Source of the DNA: Leptospira selangorensis
GTDB lineage: Bacteria > Spirochaetota > Leptospiria > Leptospirales > Leptospiraceae
Assembly (NCBI RefSeq): GCF_004769405.1
Contig: NZ_RQES01000019.1
Location: 248,001-312,000 of the forward strand
Reading direction: 5' to 3'
Length of the DNA: 64,000 bases
Every line of letters begins with the position of its first letter. Position 1 is the stretch's first letter. The position numbers were made by a program, and so were the translations under genes. Under the pieces are notes generated by a model. That model searched no databases, was not told where the DNA came from, and saw only the letters and a program-made list of their open reading frames with translations. This document shows, piece by piece, positions 42,382-52,894 of this stretch.

Positions 42382-42588
42382 ATCTCATGATTCGAGATCT
42401 CTATATAAATTCTTCCTATTTACTTCTTCGTCTAAATTCGATTTTTCTAAACAATGAATGCTAAAAAAATACAGGTAATATTATATTCGTGAGGGAAATA
42501 ATCACCTTTCAAGGTTGAATGATTTCGCTTGACTCTTTTGGCTAATTTATGGAAATTCTCGAGCATCTTTTCCTTTAGGTAGAATGGA

Positions 42589-43347
42589 ATGTTCCGAGGC
42601 TTATTTATTTTTGCGATACTATTCGGTTTAAATTGTGCGACCACTAATTCCGGCAAAAAAACCGGGTCGGAACCATTTACCTTAGATTGTTCCGATACTA
42701 AAAATCCATATTACTTCTCAGTAATGAAAGGAAAGGGGAGTTTTTCGGTAACAAGGTTTTTGGAATATTCCGTACCCGCCGGTGCTCATGAAAACTTTTT
42801 AAGCGAAAATCGAAAAATCTGGGATAAGGCTCTCTATGATTACCAGGCAAAAAAGTTTTCCGAGGTAAAGGCTTTATTACAACCCTTTCTCTCCAAGTAT
42901 GATCAGGATTTAAGTCTTCGAGAATTATATGCCAAATCCTGGTATTGGAGTCTGCAACATAGAGGGAAGGAAGACAAACTTCTCGCATTCTATTTGGATC
43001 TGCATAAACGTATTCAGCATGAAATTGATGTGCAGGACGGCGTCCGAAAAAAAGACGAAGTAGTTATAGTTTTGGGTTTTAATGATGTGGAGTGGAAAAT
43101 TGCTACAATTTATTTAGATAGGGCGGAGTGGCAAACTGCTGAATCATATTTGGAGCTATCTCTTTTCGGAGGAACCATGACCACTGACGGAAGTCAAGGT
43201 CCTCATCCATCCGTGATAGAAAACTATGCTTATCTGACCGAAACCGCTTATTATCTAAAAGATAAGGACAAGAATCGTTTTTATCTTTGTAAAACCCTCC
43301 AACTTGATCCTAAAAACACTTACGCATTTCAATTTTTACTTCGTTAA
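42589..43347 (+). CDS. Lipoprotein with TPR-like helices, unknown function
   Basis: The 252-residue product has a signal peptide ending in lipobox LFGLNC (Cys16). The mature part is mostly helical with TPR-like pairs (YQAKKFSEVKALLQPFL, RAEWQTAESYLELSLF, YLCKTLQLDPKNTYAF). It is probably a periplasm-facing lipoprotein with a protein-binding role. No close family is recognised. It is 254 nt after flaB and is followed by the ArsR/AHSA1 pair. Confidence 0.65.
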   Translation: MFRGLFIFAILFGLNCATTNSGKKTGSEPFTLDCSDTKNPYYFSVMKGKGSFSVTRFLEYSVPAGAHENFLSENRKIWDKALYDYQAKKFSEVKALLQPFLSKYDQDLSLRELYAKSWYWSLQHRGKEDKLLAFYLDLHKRIQHEIDVQDGVRKKDEVVIVLGFNDVEWKIATIYLDRAEWQTAESYLELSLFGGTMTTDGSQGPHPSVIENYAYLTETAYYLKDKDKNRFYLCKTLQLDPKNTYAFQFLLR

Positions 43348-43417
43348 ATCCTAGTTTTTCTTTCATCCATCTCACCGATCCTTAGAATAATTTTTTTCTA
43401 TGGGTCGTCATATCTCG

Positions 43418-43455
43418 TATTTAAGTATTGACTTAATTAAGTATATACTTAAATA
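43418..43455. promoter_or_regulatory. 38-nt inverted-repeat operator/promoter of the ArsR gene
   Basis: TATTTAAGTAT at 43418 and ATACTTAAATA at 43445 are perfect 11-bp arms. Inside lie two palindromic units: TTAAGT/ACTTAA and the 16-bp TTAAGTATATACTTAA. TTGACT at 43428 can be a -35 box with TAAATA near 43450 as -10, which would start the RNA at about the ATG (43463). An ArsR-type dimer covering this site would block transcription. Confidence 0.6.
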
Positions 43456-43462
43456 TTTGATT

Positions 43463-43783
43463 ATGCAGGCTTTAGATGCGATTGCGGACCCGACCAGACG
43501 CAAAATTTTAGAACTACTATTCCAAGGTGAAATGGGAGCAGGAGAAATCGCAGGGCATTTTGATATAAGTGCCGCTGCTATCTCCCAACATCTTAAGGTT
43601 TTGAAAGAATGTAATCTGATCCAAGTGAGAGTGGATGGTCAAAGAAGGATCCACTCCTTGGATTACAAAGGTTGGAAAGAGATTCAAGACTGGATTGATA
43701 GAGCAAAAACTTTCTGGGAAGGAAGACTGGATCTTCTGGAAAAGGAATTGAGAGCCAATAAAATGAGAAAGGGGAGAAGATAG
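43463..43783 (+). CDS. ArsR-family transcriptional regulator
   Basis: The 106-residue protein begins QALDAIADPTRRKILELL and has the winged helix (AAAISQHLKVLKECNLIQVR, DGQRRIHSLD) of the ArsR subgroup that pairs with AHSA1 proteins. No metal-binding cysteines are present, so it is not a metal sensor of the classical kind. The start at 43463 is preferred; a frame open from 43400 would put the operator inside the gene. The stop is 3 nt before the AHSA1 gene start. Confidence 0.85.
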   Translation: MQALDAIADPTRRKILELLFQGEMGAGEIAGHFDISAAAISQHLKVLKECNLIQVRVDGQRRIHSLDYKGWKEIQDWIDRAKTFWEGRLDLLEKELRANKMRKGRR

Positions 43784-43785
43784 TG

Positions 43786-44337
43786 ATGAAAGATCTATCT
43801 GTAAACAAAACATATGGAACCTTTACTTCGGAGGCAGAAGTTCGTTTCCAAAGATTATTGCCCGGACCGATAGAAACTGTTTGGGAATATTTAACTGATT
43901 CTGAAAAGCGTGGCACCTGGCTTGCTTCCGGAACTATGGAATTAAAGGTGGGCGGAAAAGTGGAATTAAACTTTTTGCATTCTTCACTTTCTGATGAAAA
44001 AACTTACCCGGATAGATTTAAGGAAATGGAAAACGGTATCAGTGGAGTAGAAACGATTACTGCAATCGATGCTCCTAGGTTTTTAAGCTTTACCTGGCAT
44101 CCAAATTCTGAAGTTAGCTTCGAACTAGTTGAGAAGGGAGAAGATGTTCTTTTAACTCTCCGCCATTATAAACTCACCGATGAGTTCGGTAAACTTATGG
44201 TTTCTTCCGGTTGGCATACTCATTTGGATATTCTGGTTTCTAAAATTTATAAGGAATCGGTCCCTAAATTCTGGCAGACATTTACCCAACATGAAACTGC
44301 TTATGGTGAAAAATTGAAAAGTATCGCTAAGAAATAA
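43786..44337 (+). CDS. SRPBCC/AHSA1 family protein
   Basis: The 183-residue protein is a START-like ligand-binding domain (AHSA1 type): RLLPGPIETVWEYLTDSEKRGTWLA near the start, RFLSFTWHP and WHTHLDILVSKI toward the end. Such proteins follow ArsR regulators of this group in many bacteria, and their ligand is unknown. A long AGGGGAGAAG precedes ATG. A GTG 3 nt upstream overlaps the regulator stop and is an alternative start. Confidence 0.82.
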   Translation: MKDLSVNKTYGTFTSEAEVRFQRLLPGPIETVWEYLTDSEKRGTWLASGTMELKVGGKVELNFLHSSLSDEKTYPDRFKEMENGISGVETITAIDAPRFLSFTWHPNSEVSFELVEKGEDVLLTLRHYKLTDEFGKLMVSSGWHTHLDILVSKIYKESVPKFWQTFTQHETAYGEKLKSIAKK

Positions 44338-44349
44338 GAGCTTAAAATA

Positions 44350-44379
44350 AAAAAGCCGACGAATACTCGCCGGCTTTTT
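44350..44379. terminator. Bidirectional terminator
   Basis: AAAAAGCCG pairs with CGGCTTTTT (9 bp) with a partly paired interior, giving A- and T-runs on both sides. It lies between the convergent AHSA1 and LipL46-like genes. Confidence 0.8.
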
Positions 44380-44401
44380 GTTTAATCGATCGTTAAACCG
44401 A

Positions 44402-45649
44402 TTATTTATTCGGAGTAAACTCCAAGGTAACCACACCTCTTGCAGCGGACTTAACATTCATCTTCTTAGTAGCTAAGAAAGTGAACCCTCTGTCTTTTTT
44501 ATAGACTAATTCGTCCATAAAAAGTGCGTCTTTTCCAGGGTAGGTAACTTCCCACTCTGAGCCGCTTACATTGCTAGTTCTAACATTGATGTCTTTTGCA
44601 GCAGTCAATTCTGCGAGATCATCTTTGAATTTAGTGGACTCATCTGCATCCAAACCTGTAAACTTAAGAATGATAGTATTGTTCTCAGTGAGATTAAACC
44701 ATTCTTCCTTAAGTTGTTTGTTTACTTTTTTGGTTACGTCTTCTGCCCAGCCAGCAAGTGCTTTTTCTCTGGAAACTTTCTGAGTGATATCCGCTCCACG
44801 AGCATCTCCGTTTCCGGATGCTACCACTTTTCCGTCTCCCCAAAGTAGGATTACTTTATAAGGTCCGGTAGCCGCAGTATTGAATAGAGGTCTATCCAAT
44901 TGTTTTCCACCGATTGCGGTTACAGGTGTTTGATCTTCTGTTTCAACAGATCCTACTACAAGTACTTCTGCTCCGGAAGATTGAGCTTGGATCAAAATCG
45001 CAGCTCCAGCATCCAAAGAGTTTACTGCATCCGCATTCAAGCCGGAAGGTTTAACTGTTTTAGAAGCAGTTCCAGGATCTACGATCTTGTTTCCTGCTTT
45101 TTTAAGTCCTTTGATAATCTCTGCTTCTGCAATATTACCATTGCTTAAAGGAGCAACCGGTGCTCCGCCTACTTTAGAAGGAACTAAAACTACGATTCTT
45201 GGATTTCCTACATCAGCAAGAAGTCCTTCGACTGCAGTGGAAAGTTTCGTTTCTTCGATCGTACAACGAACTGTAAGTTTTAAGATCGGTTGAGTATCGA
45301 TCTTGCCTTGGTCTTCGGCTACGATATCATAAGATTTAACGAATGCATCCGTTTTGGAAAGTAGACTAGAGCCTAAACTTTCTCCATCGGAAGCTTGGCT
45401 TTTATTTGAAATTTCTTCACCGACTACTTTACGAACCGCATTTACTTTAGCGTCTTTGATCGCTCTTTGTTTTGCGTTCGCAATGTCACCGTTGTAAATC
45501 GGAGCCTCGCCGGTTACTGTGATCGTATTTCCTTCTCTAGTGAAATCTTCTTTTTTCTTGCGACGAGATCCGTCTCCCGTAGCGCATGCAAAAGTGAAAC
45601 CTAAAATCAGTGTGAGAGCGGTAATCCGCAGGATGGACAGCTTTGCCAT
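44402..45649 (-). CDS. Lipoprotein, probable LipL46 homologue
   Basis: The 415-residue product has a signal peptide with lipobox FTFAC (Cys22). The mature N-terminus contains [21 protein letters not shown] and [16 protein letters not shown], the AxxxAIxDA repeat of LPP20/FlgT-like domains. Size and charge fit LipL46, a surface lipoprotein of Leptospira, and the closeness to the flaB pair agrees with the gene order I recall for that genus (from memory, not searched). The C-terminal half is not recognised. It is divergent from the NamZ-like gene with 66 nt between. Confidence 0.6.
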   Translation of the reverse strand: MAKLSILRITALTLILGFTFACATGDGSRRKKKEDFTREGNTITVTGEAPIYNGDIANAKQRAIKDAKVNAVRKVVGEEISNKSQASDGESLGSSLLSKTDAFVKSYDIVAEDQGKIDTQPILKLTVRCTIEETKLSTAVEGLLADVGNPRIVVLVPSKVGGAPVAPLSNGNIAEAEIIKGLKKAGNKIVDPGTASKTVKPSGLNADAVNSLDAGAAILIQAQSSGAEVLVVGSVETEDQTPVTAIGGKQLDRPLFNTAATGPYKVILLWGDGKVVASGNGDARGADITQKVSREKALAGWAEDVTKKVNKQLKEEWFNLTENNTIILKFTGLDADESTKFKDDLAELTAAKDINVRTSNVSGSEWEVTYPGKDALFMDELVYKKDRGFTFLATKKMNVKSAARGVVTLEFTPNK

Positions 45650-45715
45650 ATCGCTTCCTTTTTCTCCTTGATGTATTGAATTCTGTCTATTTACTGAACA
45701 AATAAGGTATCTTAC

Positions 45716-46975
45716 ATGCGGTTCAAAGAAAGAAACAAAAAAATCCTAACTTTACTCATTTTTTTTCTGACAATTTCCTCAGGCTCCTGCGTAGAAGCGT
45801 CATCCAGAAGTCATATTTCTAAATCTAAAATTATTCCAGCCGAAGTTTCCTTTTACGAGCAAGTCCTTCCTAGTCTTGCAGGTAAATCCGTTGTGCTTGT
45901 TACAAATCCTTCCGGTATCGGGAGACATCCTGAGAAGATCTTAAAAGAATTTAAGGATAAAAAAGTTAAGATCAAACATTTGATCGGACTTGAACACGGA
46001 TTTTTAGGACTGGAAGAAGACTTTAGTAAATCTCCAGTCACAATGGATGAAACATTTCAGCTTCCTATCTATCATATTTATAAGGTTAAAAACTCGGAAA
46101 TCCCCGCAATCCTGAAAGGTGCGGACGCAGTTGTGTTCGATGTTGTTGATATGGGAATGCGTTGTTATACATACTTAAGCGTTCTCAAACGTTTGATGGA
46201 TAATTTGCCCGATCCGAACACTAAGTTTATTCTTTTGGATCACCCAAACCCGGCATTATATTTAGGCGCAAGGGGAGAAGGTATACAGAAGAAGTTTTTA
46301 AACTTCGCAGGAGAATTTCCTTCTTTATTTTTCACCGGAATGACTTTGGGAGAAGCTGCCGCATTCTATAATGGAGAATATCTAGGTGGAAAAGTGAAAC
46401 TGGATATCATTTCTCCTGAGAATTTGAAAAGGGGATTTGATTGGGAGAGAGAAGGTATTGCTTGGTCTACTCCTTCTCCGAATCTTCCTATGTTAGATTC
46501 TGCAAGGAATTATCTAGGTTTAGTTTTATTAGAGGGAGTGAATGTTTCCGTAGGAAGAGGGACTCAAGCTCCTTTCGTATATTTCGGTGCTCCTTGGATG
46601 AATGAGCCTGAAGATATTATCAATGAATTGAATGAAGATAGCAAAGGTGATTATTATTACCAAAGTGTATTCTTTAAACCGGTTTTCGGTCCTTTTAAAG
46701 GAGAAATTTGCAGGGGTCTTCGTTTAACTGTTGTAAATCGTAAATATGATCCGATTCGAATGGCGTATAACTTAACAACCATTATGAAAAAGAAATATAA
46801 GGATTTCAAATGGAGACAGTATGCGGACGGATCCCATAATATAGATTTTTTATGGGGAACCGAAAAATTCAGAGAATCTGTGGATGCAGGTCTTACATAC
46901 GAACAATTTAAGGCTTCTTATGCGGAATCTGAATCTTCTACAAATAGATTGATCCAAAAATATCTGATCTACTAA
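45716..46975 (+). CDS. DUF1343 protein, NamZ-type exo-beta-N-acetylmuramidase
   Basis: The 419-residue product has a signal peptide (SSGSC may be a lipobox). Family signatures are present: [62 protein letters not shown] and [19 protein letters not shown]. NamZ proteins release MurNAc from the non-reducing end of peptidoglycan fragments, so this should serve wall turnover in the periplasm. The catalytic Glu region lies in the EH of GLEHGF. It heads a plus-strand group of envelope-related genes. Confidence 0.85.
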   Translation: MRFKERNKKILTLLIFFLTISSGSCVEASSRSHISKSKIIPAEVSFYEQVLPSLAGKSVVLVTNPSGIGRHPEKILKEFKDKKVKIKHLIGLEHGFLGLEEDFSKSPVTMDETFQLPIYHIYKVKNSEIPAILKGADAVVFDVVDMGMRCYTYLSVLKRLMDNLPDPNTKFILLDHPNPALYLGARGEGIQKKFLNFAGEFPSLFFTGMTLGEAAAFYNGEYLGGKVKLDIISPENLKRGFDWEREGIAWSTPSPNLPMLDSARNYLGLVLLEGVNVSVGRGTQAPFVYFGAPWMNEPEDIINELNEDSKGDYYYQSVFFKPVFGPFKGEICRGLRLTVVNRKYDPIRMAYNLTTIMKKKYKDFKWRQYADGSHNIDFLWGTEKFRESVDAGLTYEQFKASYAESESSTNRLIQKYLIY

Positions 46976-47006
46976 TGTTTTATAGATAAATTTCGAAAGA
47001 TAGATT

Positions 47007-47609
47007 ATGAGAACTAGATTCGTCGTTATAATATTGTTTTGTTTTTCCTTCTCCCTTTTCGCGGAAAATGAAATTGGAGAATGGAAAGAATACGGTTTAA
47101 AAGAAGTTTTAGGTCGTTTGAAATTTTATGCATTCGCTAAGATCGCGCAAAGTGTTCGCACAGGCGCTTACTTTGACCAAGAATTGTATGTAAAAGAAAC
47201 TCCATGCGCCCATGATTTTCCGGTATTAGAGGGAAATTTCCAATGTGCATTATTAAAAGTTTCTACATTCGAAGCTAAATTAGCGGAAAGTTCTGAACCT
47301 GCAACTCCGAGCGCTACTTCTACTACAAACGGTTTGACCCCTAATAAAACGATACCTTCTATCCCGGTAAAAGCAAAATGGTATGAGGGAAGAACACTCG
47401 CAGGTAAGGGCGTACTTTCTCTTCCTGGAAAAGAAGGGCAGAGTGATTTGAAATTATTCTATCATACGGATGGAAGGCTAAGTCATTATTCTTACGAAGA
47501 CAAAATAGTGGTTTTTGACTGGAAAGGCCAGGAGTTAAGCACTATTCTAACCGTCAAAGTGGATGCGAAGTTACGACCACTCGGTGGTAAGGAATATTTT
47601 TTTCCATGA
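47007..47609 (+). CDS. Secreted protein of unknown function
   Basis: The 200-residue product has a signal peptide (residues 1-19, cut near LFAENEI). The mature part has two cysteines (TPCAHDF and FQCALL), a Thr/Ser/Pro-rich low-complexity stretch (about 95-115) and a C-terminal beta-rich region. No family is recognised. Its stop overlaps the DUF2797 ATG by 4 nt. Confidence 0.6.
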   Translation: MRTRFVVIILFCFSFSLFAENEIGEWKEYGLKEVLGRLKFYAFAKIAQSVRTGAYFDQELYVKETPCAHDFPVLEGNFQCALLKVSTFEAKLAESSEPATPSATSTTNGLTPNKTIPSIPVKAKWYEGRTLAGKGVLSLPGKEGQSDLKLFYHTDGRLSHYSYEDKIVVFDWKGQELSTILTVKVDAKLRPLGGKEYFFP

Positions 47610-48460
47610 AAGAACTCTCTTCCGGTTTCCTACGAATGATGGACCACGAAGGTATTAACCCGGTAGAATATATCTGGGTAGTAGCTTCTTATCCTTCTTC
47701 AGAATCCGGAAAACAAAAGGAACAACTTGTTCCTGCAAATTTTAAGATCGGAAGTCTTGTAGGTAAAAGAATAAAACTGGAATTTACCGGAAAGATCCGT
47801 TGTGTGAATTGTGGAAAAGTCACAAGCAAAAGTTTCAACCAAGGAAGTTGTTTTAACTGCTTCCAAACATTAGCTGAGAATGATCTATGTATTCTTCGTC
47901 CTGAGACCTGTCATTTTCATTTGGGAACTTGTAGGGAACCTGAATGGGGAGAAGGTTATTGCTTCCAAAAACATACAGTCTATCTTGCAAATACGAGCGG
48001 ATTGAAAGTGGGGATCACTCGGGAAAAACCGGTCTCCAATCGTTGGGTGGACCAGGGGGCGCAAGAAGCAATTCCACTTTTAGAAGTTTCTTCCAGACGT
48101 GATGCAGGTCTTATTGAAAAACAATTTACCACGGTTATAGATGATAAAACCAAATGGCAAAAGATGGTAACGGAAGATTCTGTCCCATTCGATCTGATTT
48201 CCAAAAAGAAAGAATTGCTTGAAGTTCTGGATTCCTGGGATCTTGGGGTTCCGTATAATGAGTCCGATGAACAGAATATTACAAAATTAAGTTATCCTAT
48301 TTCAGAATATCCCAAAAAATCCAAATCCTTCTCTCCGGACAAGGAGAAAGAAATAGATTCCAAATTACTCGGGATAAAAGGGCAATATCTTTTATTCGAG
48401 GATGTAGTTATCAATATCCGCGCCTATGGCGGTTACGAAATCCGTTTGTATTCGGAGTAA
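47606..48460 (+). CDS. DUF2797 family protein with cysteine clusters
   Basis: The 284-residue protein shows the DUF2797 features: a zinc-ribbon-like [10 protein letters not shown] and GSCFNC, then [32 protein letters not shown] and [17 protein letters not shown]. Five to six cysteines probably bind a metal. The VGIT block resembles a GIY-YIG-like core, but a nuclease role is unproven. It is cytoplasmic and overlaps the gene before it. The function of the family is not established. Confidence 0.8.
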   Translation: MKELSSGFLRMMDHEGINPVEYIWVVASYPSSESGKQKEQLVPANFKIGSLVGKRIKLEFTGKIRCVNCGKVTSKSFNQGSCFNCFQTLAENDLCILRPETCHFHLGTCREPEWGEGYCFQKHTVYLANTSGLKVGITREKPVSNRWVDQGAQEAIPLLEVSSRRDAGLIEKQFTTVIDDKTKWQKMVTEDSVPFDLISKKKELLEVLDSWDLGVPYNESDEQNITKLSYPISEYPKKSKSFSPDKEKEIDSKLLGIKGQYLLFEDVVINIRAYGGYEIRLYSE

Positions 48461-48468
48461 GTTATCTT

Positions 48469-49332
48469 ATGAGTAAAACTTCTATTCGCAAATATTTCCT
48501 GGTCCTATTTTTACTTTTTTCCCTCCAAGGCTGCGGCTGGATGGTTGATATTATTTTTCCTTTAGATGTAGATCGATTTTTGGGAGAACAATTTTACAAG
48601 GCGGCTGTAACGGGCGAAGGTCATGGTGAAATTTATAAAGACAAATCTTTAGAAAAATATCTTCAATCCATAGTTGATCGTATCTTAAAATCCAAATCCA
48701 TCCATTACAAGGATGATTTCAAATATAAAGTAACCATAATAGATGATGATAAGGTAATCAATGCGATCTGTGCGCCTGGAGGTTATATATTCGTATATAC
48801 GGGTCTTCTTCATTTCGTAAAAAATGAGGCTACTCTTGCGGGAATTCTTTCTCACGAAATTGCTCATGCGGAAAGAAGACATTCTACCAAACAATTATCT
48901 ACGAATCTTACTTTATACTTTGCATTATACTTTGTACTTTCTTATGTATTGGGCCCTGATCTGGCACAACATGCGGCGGATATAGCTGGTCTTTCTACAA
49001 ATCTATTGGGTCTTGCAAATTCTCGCTCTATGGAAGAAGAAGCGGACGAATACGGATTTGATTATATGAGATCCACTCCCTATTATCCGGGAGCAATCGC
49101 AGACTTTTTCAAAGATATCCAAAAAGAGAAGAAGGTAAATCCTGAGTTAAAGGGTACGGATATTCCTCTGGAAAAATATTTGAGCACTCACCCATTGGAT
49201 GAGGATAGAATTTCAGCAAACGAAAAAAGACTGAAAGATGCTAAGATAGGTGCTCCAAATGCAAAATCTTATTTTAAAGAAAGATACCGCAGTAATATAG
49301 AAAAATCATTAGGAACTAAAGAAGAAGACTGA
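48469..49332 (+). CDS. M48-family metalloprotease lipoprotein
   Basis: The 287-residue product has a signal peptide with lipobox SLQGC (Cys22). The zinc motif HEIAH lies in ILSHEIAHAERRH with the third ligand Glu in SRSMEEEADEYGF. It resembles LoiP/BepA periplasmic proteases involved in outer-membrane protein quality control. A hydrophobic stretch after the HExxH (TLYFALYFVLSYVLG) may lie on the membrane. The spacing to its neighbours suggests an operon with the DUF2797 gene. Confidence 0.85.
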   Translation: MSKTSIRKYFLVLFLLFSLQGCGWMVDIIFPLDVDRFLGEQFYKAAVTGEGHGEIYKDKSLEKYLQSIVDRILKSKSIHYKDDFKYKVTIIDDDKVINAICAPGGYIFVYTGLLHFVKNEATLAGILSHEIAHAERRHSTKQLSTNLTLYFALYFVLSYVLGPDLAQHAADIAGLSTNLLGLANSRSMEEEADEYGFDYMRSTPYYPGAIADFFKDIQKEKKVNPELKGTDIPLEKYLSTHPLDEDRISANEKRLKDAKIGAPNAKSYFKERYRSNIEKSLGTKEED

Positions 49333-49430
49333 TTCTTCGTCTGATAAACGTTCAGAACCCTTGATTCTATCGGTAAAATCTAGAAAGAAAGATTGACTGA
49401 TTTTGATTCCATTTAGATAACTTTCGCGTT

Positions 49431-50624
49431 ATGAATTGGAAGAAAAAATTAAAAACTTGGGTGGATTCCGGACTCATTAGCCAGACCCAGGCAGAGTCCA
49501 TTCTCAAATTCGAAGATTCTAAAAAAATTCCTTATGTATTCTATTCCTTTTTAGCCTTAGGGATCGTAGTCATAGGACTCGGAGTCATCGCAATGGTGGC
49601 TGCTAATTGGGATAAGATACATTATTCGGTTAAATTGGTCGCAAGTTTTACACTTCTTTCGGGGATAGGGATTGCAATCTTATATTCTCAAAGTAAAGAG
49701 ATTTGGAACGATACAATTCGTTATCTTTTGGTTTTACTTCTTTGTGTATTATTTTTTGCGAATATCGGTCTGGTCTCCCAGATTTATCATACCCAAGGAA
49801 AATTATACCAGGCTCTACTACTTTGGTCCGGAATTACGATCTTACTTGTGATCATGTATCCGGGTAGGGTATTGCAGCATCTTTGGATTGCAGTATTCAG
49901 TTCTTCGTTCTTGAGTTGGATAGACAATCATCCTGATATCGGTTGGAAAGAAAGAAGCCATTATTTTTCTCTCTTCTTCTTTATAGCTTCTTGGCTATTT
50001 GCCGGGATTGCGATCTTTACGGAGAGAAGGTTGGAAACTAAAGAGAGTAAAACTTCTATCCTAGTGAATCCTTTTTTACTTTGGGCTTTCGGCTTTTTCT
50101 TAACTTCTTCCATTTGGGGAAGTTTCGAGACTCATGATATTCCTAACGTAGATCAGGATCCTGAATTTGCCAGAAGATATGATTTACCTTTTTCTTGGTA
50201 TTGGCCTTTACTTCTTCCAATTCTGTTAATCGCAGTTTCTCAGATTTTCAGAAAACGTTTCTCTCGCAGAAAGATCATATTACTTTCCATCTCAGGACTC
50301 TTCTTAGGATTTTTGAATTATCCTCAGTTGTTTCATTGGTATGGAAAATATCCAGCTATGGTATTTTTCTTTCTGTCTTGGATCCCGTTTACGTTCTTAT
50401 TTTTCCAATCCAGAAGATGGTTTGATCTATCTCTTTTGATTTTAGGTCTTCGATTCGTATCAGTCTATCTGGAAGTATTCGGAAGTTTACTCGCAACAGG
50501 AATTGGACTGATAGTTTCCGGAGCGTTTATTTTAGGTTTCAGTATCTTAGTATTTAGGATGAGAGAAAAGATCAGAGATGCTGCGAATCAACTCTTTGCA
50601 GAAGAAGAGGAGCTAGGAATATGA
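49431..50624 (+). CDS. DUF2157 family membrane protein
   Basis: The 397-residue product starts with a soluble segment (WVDSGLISQTQAESIL), which fits DUF2157, then has about ten hydrophobic segments. It is paired with a GDYxxLxY protein, a known arrangement for this family whose function is unknown. The stop overlaps the ATG of the next gene (ATGA). Confidence 0.78.
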   Translation: MNWKKKLKTWVDSGLISQTQAESILKFEDSKKIPYVFYSFLALGIVVIGLGVIAMVAANWDKIHYSVKLVASFTLLSGIGIAILYSQSKEIWNDTIRYLLVLLLCVLFFANIGLVSQIYHTQGKLYQALLLWSGITILLVIMYPGRVLQHLWIAVFSSSFLSWIDNHPDIGWKERSHYFSLFFFIASWLFAGIAIFTERRLETKESKTSILVNPFLLWAFGFFLTSSIWGSFETHDIPNVDQDPEFARRYDLPFSWYWPLLLPILLIAVSQIFRKRFSRRKIILLSISGLFLGFLNYPQLFHWYGKYPAMVFFFLSWIPFTFLFFQSRRWFDLSLLILGLRFVSVYLEVFGSLLATGIGLIVSGAFILGFSILVFRMREKIRDAANQLFAEEEELGI

Positions 50625-51181
50625 AGAAGTTTAGCATTTCAGTTCTTGCGGTATTTTTACCGATTATCGTTTTAGCATCAGTTGCTTTAGAGAGGGAATT
50701 CGATCTTAGGAATGGAAAAATTCTGATCCTTCCGATTACAGGATATGATCCTAGAGATTTACTTTCCGGGCAATATCTAAGATTTCAGATAGATCGAAAA
50801 TATTCGGATGATATCTGCCAAAAGGGAGATTACGTTTCTTCTTCGGTTGAGTCAGTCGCTGCTACAACGGACGGAAGCAAGCTGACTAAAAAAGAAACCT
50901 GTGTATGTTTTGATTCCAGAGAACCATCCGAGTATGAAATTCGTTTTTATTCGGATTGTAACGAACTCAAAAACGATACATCATGTTGGAATTACGTCAA
51001 AGGAGAATGTAATTACGGAAACTTTAATTATCCTTTCCGCAAATACTTTATTCCGGAAGCGAGCGCAAAAGAGCTAGAGGAAAAACTCCGAGAGCCAGGA
51101 GCCAAAATCCAATTGAGAATAGACGAAAATGGAAATGGTCTGATCGAAAAGATTATTTGGCCGGAGGTATCTTCGCAGTAA
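50621..51181 (+). CDS. GDYxxLxY-type membrane-anchored protein
   Basis: The 186-residue protein has an N-terminal membrane anchor (residues 5-23) and the [19 protein letters not shown] segment typical of the partners of DUF2157 proteins. It has seven cysteines in the periplasmic part, likely forming disulphides. Its 3' end overlaps the end of the convergent dehydrogenase gene by 29 nt. Confidence 0.75.
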   Translation: MKKFSISVLAVFLPIIVLASVALEREFDLRNGKILILPITGYDPRDLLSGQYLRFQIDRKYSDDICQKGDYVSSSVESVAATTDGSKLTKKETCVCFDSREPSEYEIRFYSDCNELKNDTSCWNYVKGECNYGNFNYPFRKYFIPEASAKELEEKLREPGAKIQLRIDENGNGLIEKIIWPEVSSQ

Positions 51182-52031
51182 CCTCGTTCAGGCTACAATA
51201 GTCTTTCTCGCCAAAGCCCGCGTCCATGCCGGCGCGGTAAATCTCATCCAAACCGGAGCAGAGTGAAAGCTCTGTTCCGGATTCCTTTCCTAAAGAGAGT
51301 GCATGTTTGAGATCCTTATACATATTTTTCAAAGCAAAATGGGTTTCGTAATTTCCAGAGAATACAAATGGAAACTTAAACTCTGAAATTCCAGACTTAG
51401 CAGCGGATTGTTCTAAGATAGATTTTAAGATAGAAGGATCTATACCTTGGCTTTTCGCCAATAGGAAACCTTCCATATAAACTTGAAAGATCCCTGCCTG
51501 TACCATATTGAGAGCGATTTTTGCTTTCTGTCCGTCTCCCACTTCTCCGCAATATACGGTATTCTTACCGCAGACCTCGAATATAAATGAAATATCTTGA
51601 ATCTCTGCTTTTGATTTTGCCCCTACCATAAATAAAATCTGACCATCTCTGGCAGCATTTTTAGAACCGGTCATAGGAGCGTCTAAGAATTGAATATTCT
51701 GTTTTTGGAATGTATTATTTAGTTTTAAAGTGAGAGAAGGGGAGGTGGTGCCCATATCGATCACATATTTTGCCTTTGTTTCCAAAAGTCCTGAGGAAAA
51801 TACCGACTCTTCTACCACATGGTCTTCCGTTAGGCAGAGTATTATAATTTCAGAATTTTTTACTGCTTCTTGAATATTTCCGTAAATGGAAATATTATCT
51901 GACTTTAGATCTTGGATTTTTTCCGGAGAACGAGCATATAACTGGAGAGAATGACCTTCTTTCGAGAGATTATTTGCAATCCCTCTGCCCATGATTCCAG
52001 TTCCGATAATTGCAATTTTACGAGAAGACAT
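51153..52031 (-). CDS. NAD(P)-dependent beta-hydroxyacid dehydrogenase (3-hydroxyisobutyrate dehydrogenase-like)
   Basis: The 292-residue protein has the N-terminal cofactor fold [19 protein letters not shown], the substrate motif [16 protein letters not shown] and the catalytic Lys in [13 protein letters not shown]. The family includes 3-hydroxyisobutyrate, tartronate-semialdehyde and succinic-semialdehyde reductases, and the substrate cannot be settled. ATG at 52031 is preferred over an upstream ATG at 52049. Confidence 0.82.
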   Translation of the reverse strand: MSSRKIAIIGTGIMGRGIANNLSKEGHSLQLYARSPEKIQDLKSDNISIYGNIQEAVKNSEIIILCLTEDHVVEESVFSSGLLETKAKYVIDMGTTSPSLTLKLNNTFQKQNIQFLDAPMTGSKNAARDGQILFMVGAKSKAEIQDISFIFEVCGKNTVYCGEVGDGQKAKIALNMVQAGIFQVYMEGFLLAKSQGIDPSILKSILEQSAAKSGISEFKFPFVFSGNYETHFALKNMYKDLKHALSLGKESGTELSLCSGLDEIYRAGMDAGFGEKDYCSLNEVTAKIPPAK

Positions 52032-52076
52032 TGGGAAAGTCTCCCGCATATAACCGGATTTGGCAAGAAAAAGGTT

Positions 52077-52826
52077 TTAGAAAGAGCTGAGTGCTGCGCG
52101 GATAAAGCTTGTGACAGGGGCTTGCTCGCGGGTATCTTCCAGACCTTCTCTCAGTTCTCGTAGAACAATCTGTGCATCCGTCAATACGGTATTCACATTC
52201 GTATGAAGATCGTCCCTGTTAATTAACCTGCCTAAGGTCCCATCTCCGCTATTGATCTTAGTAGTGATATCCGCTACGTTAGAGAAAGTTTTTCGTATAT
52301 CTCCTCTATTTTCTGCGATCAATTCGGAAAGAGAAACAAGTGGATCCTGTAGTACTCTTCCTTTTAAAGAAGCAGCCCCGGATTTATAATCCACAACTTG
52401 GAAGGTCCTTGGAGCACCTTTACCTTCTTCCGTAGATTCGGAAGTCCCTGGATCTATAGAAATCACTCGCCCGGAAAGTAAACTTTCGTTACGTATTGCA
52501 ATATCATAATTTTCGTACAAACGTACAGGTTCTTTTAGAAGAATAGTAACTTCGACCCTTGTGGCGACTCCCACTTCTCCAGCGGGAAGTACTGCTCCAT
52601 TTTCATCTATTTGGATGAGTCGAATATTGGAAACATAACCGAATGGAACGCCTTGGACGGTGACCTTGTTTCCTACCTTGATCCCTTCTGAGTTTTTGAA
52701 ATTGATCTTTAGGAATTCTCCCCTTTTTTGAACGGGGCCACCTTCTGTCATAACGGTAAAATAACCTACGACGACCAAGGCGACGGAAAAGATAGCACCT
52801 ACTAAAAGATAACGAAAGGATTTCAT
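52077..52826 (-). CDS. mlaD: MlaD-type MCE-domain protein
   Basis: The 249-residue product has an N-terminal membrane anchor and one MCE domain (residues about 38-115: [20 protein letters not shown], then [10 protein letters not shown]). MCE proteins form the periplasmic ring that binds lipid and couples to MlaE and MlaF in retrograde phospholipid transport. The C-terminal part is helical. It is the last gene of the operon; mlaA, mlaB and mlaC are not in the window. Confidence 0.85.
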   Translation of the reverse strand: MKSFRYLLVGAIFSVALVVVGYFTVMTEGGPVQKRGEFLKINFKNSEGIKVGNKVTVQGVPFGYVSNIRLIQIDENGAVLPAGEVGVATRVEVTILLKEPVRLYENYDIAIRNESLLSGRVISIDPGTSESTEEGKGAPRTFQVVDYKSGAASLKGRVLQDPLVSLSELIAENRGDIRKTFSNVADITTKINSGDGTLGRLINRDDLHTNVNTVLTDAQIVLRELREGLEDTREQAPVTSFIRAALSSF

Positions 52827-52894
52827 TTAGGATCCAAAACTCTTACTATATATATCGGACTTTTTATCCAGAATATTCTCCTAGGACCCAGGTT

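Noticed and set aside
43400..43462. Upstream start of the ArsR gene
   Set aside because: It would place the nested palindrome and -35 box inside coding sequence; the family normally starts at the ALADPTRR block.
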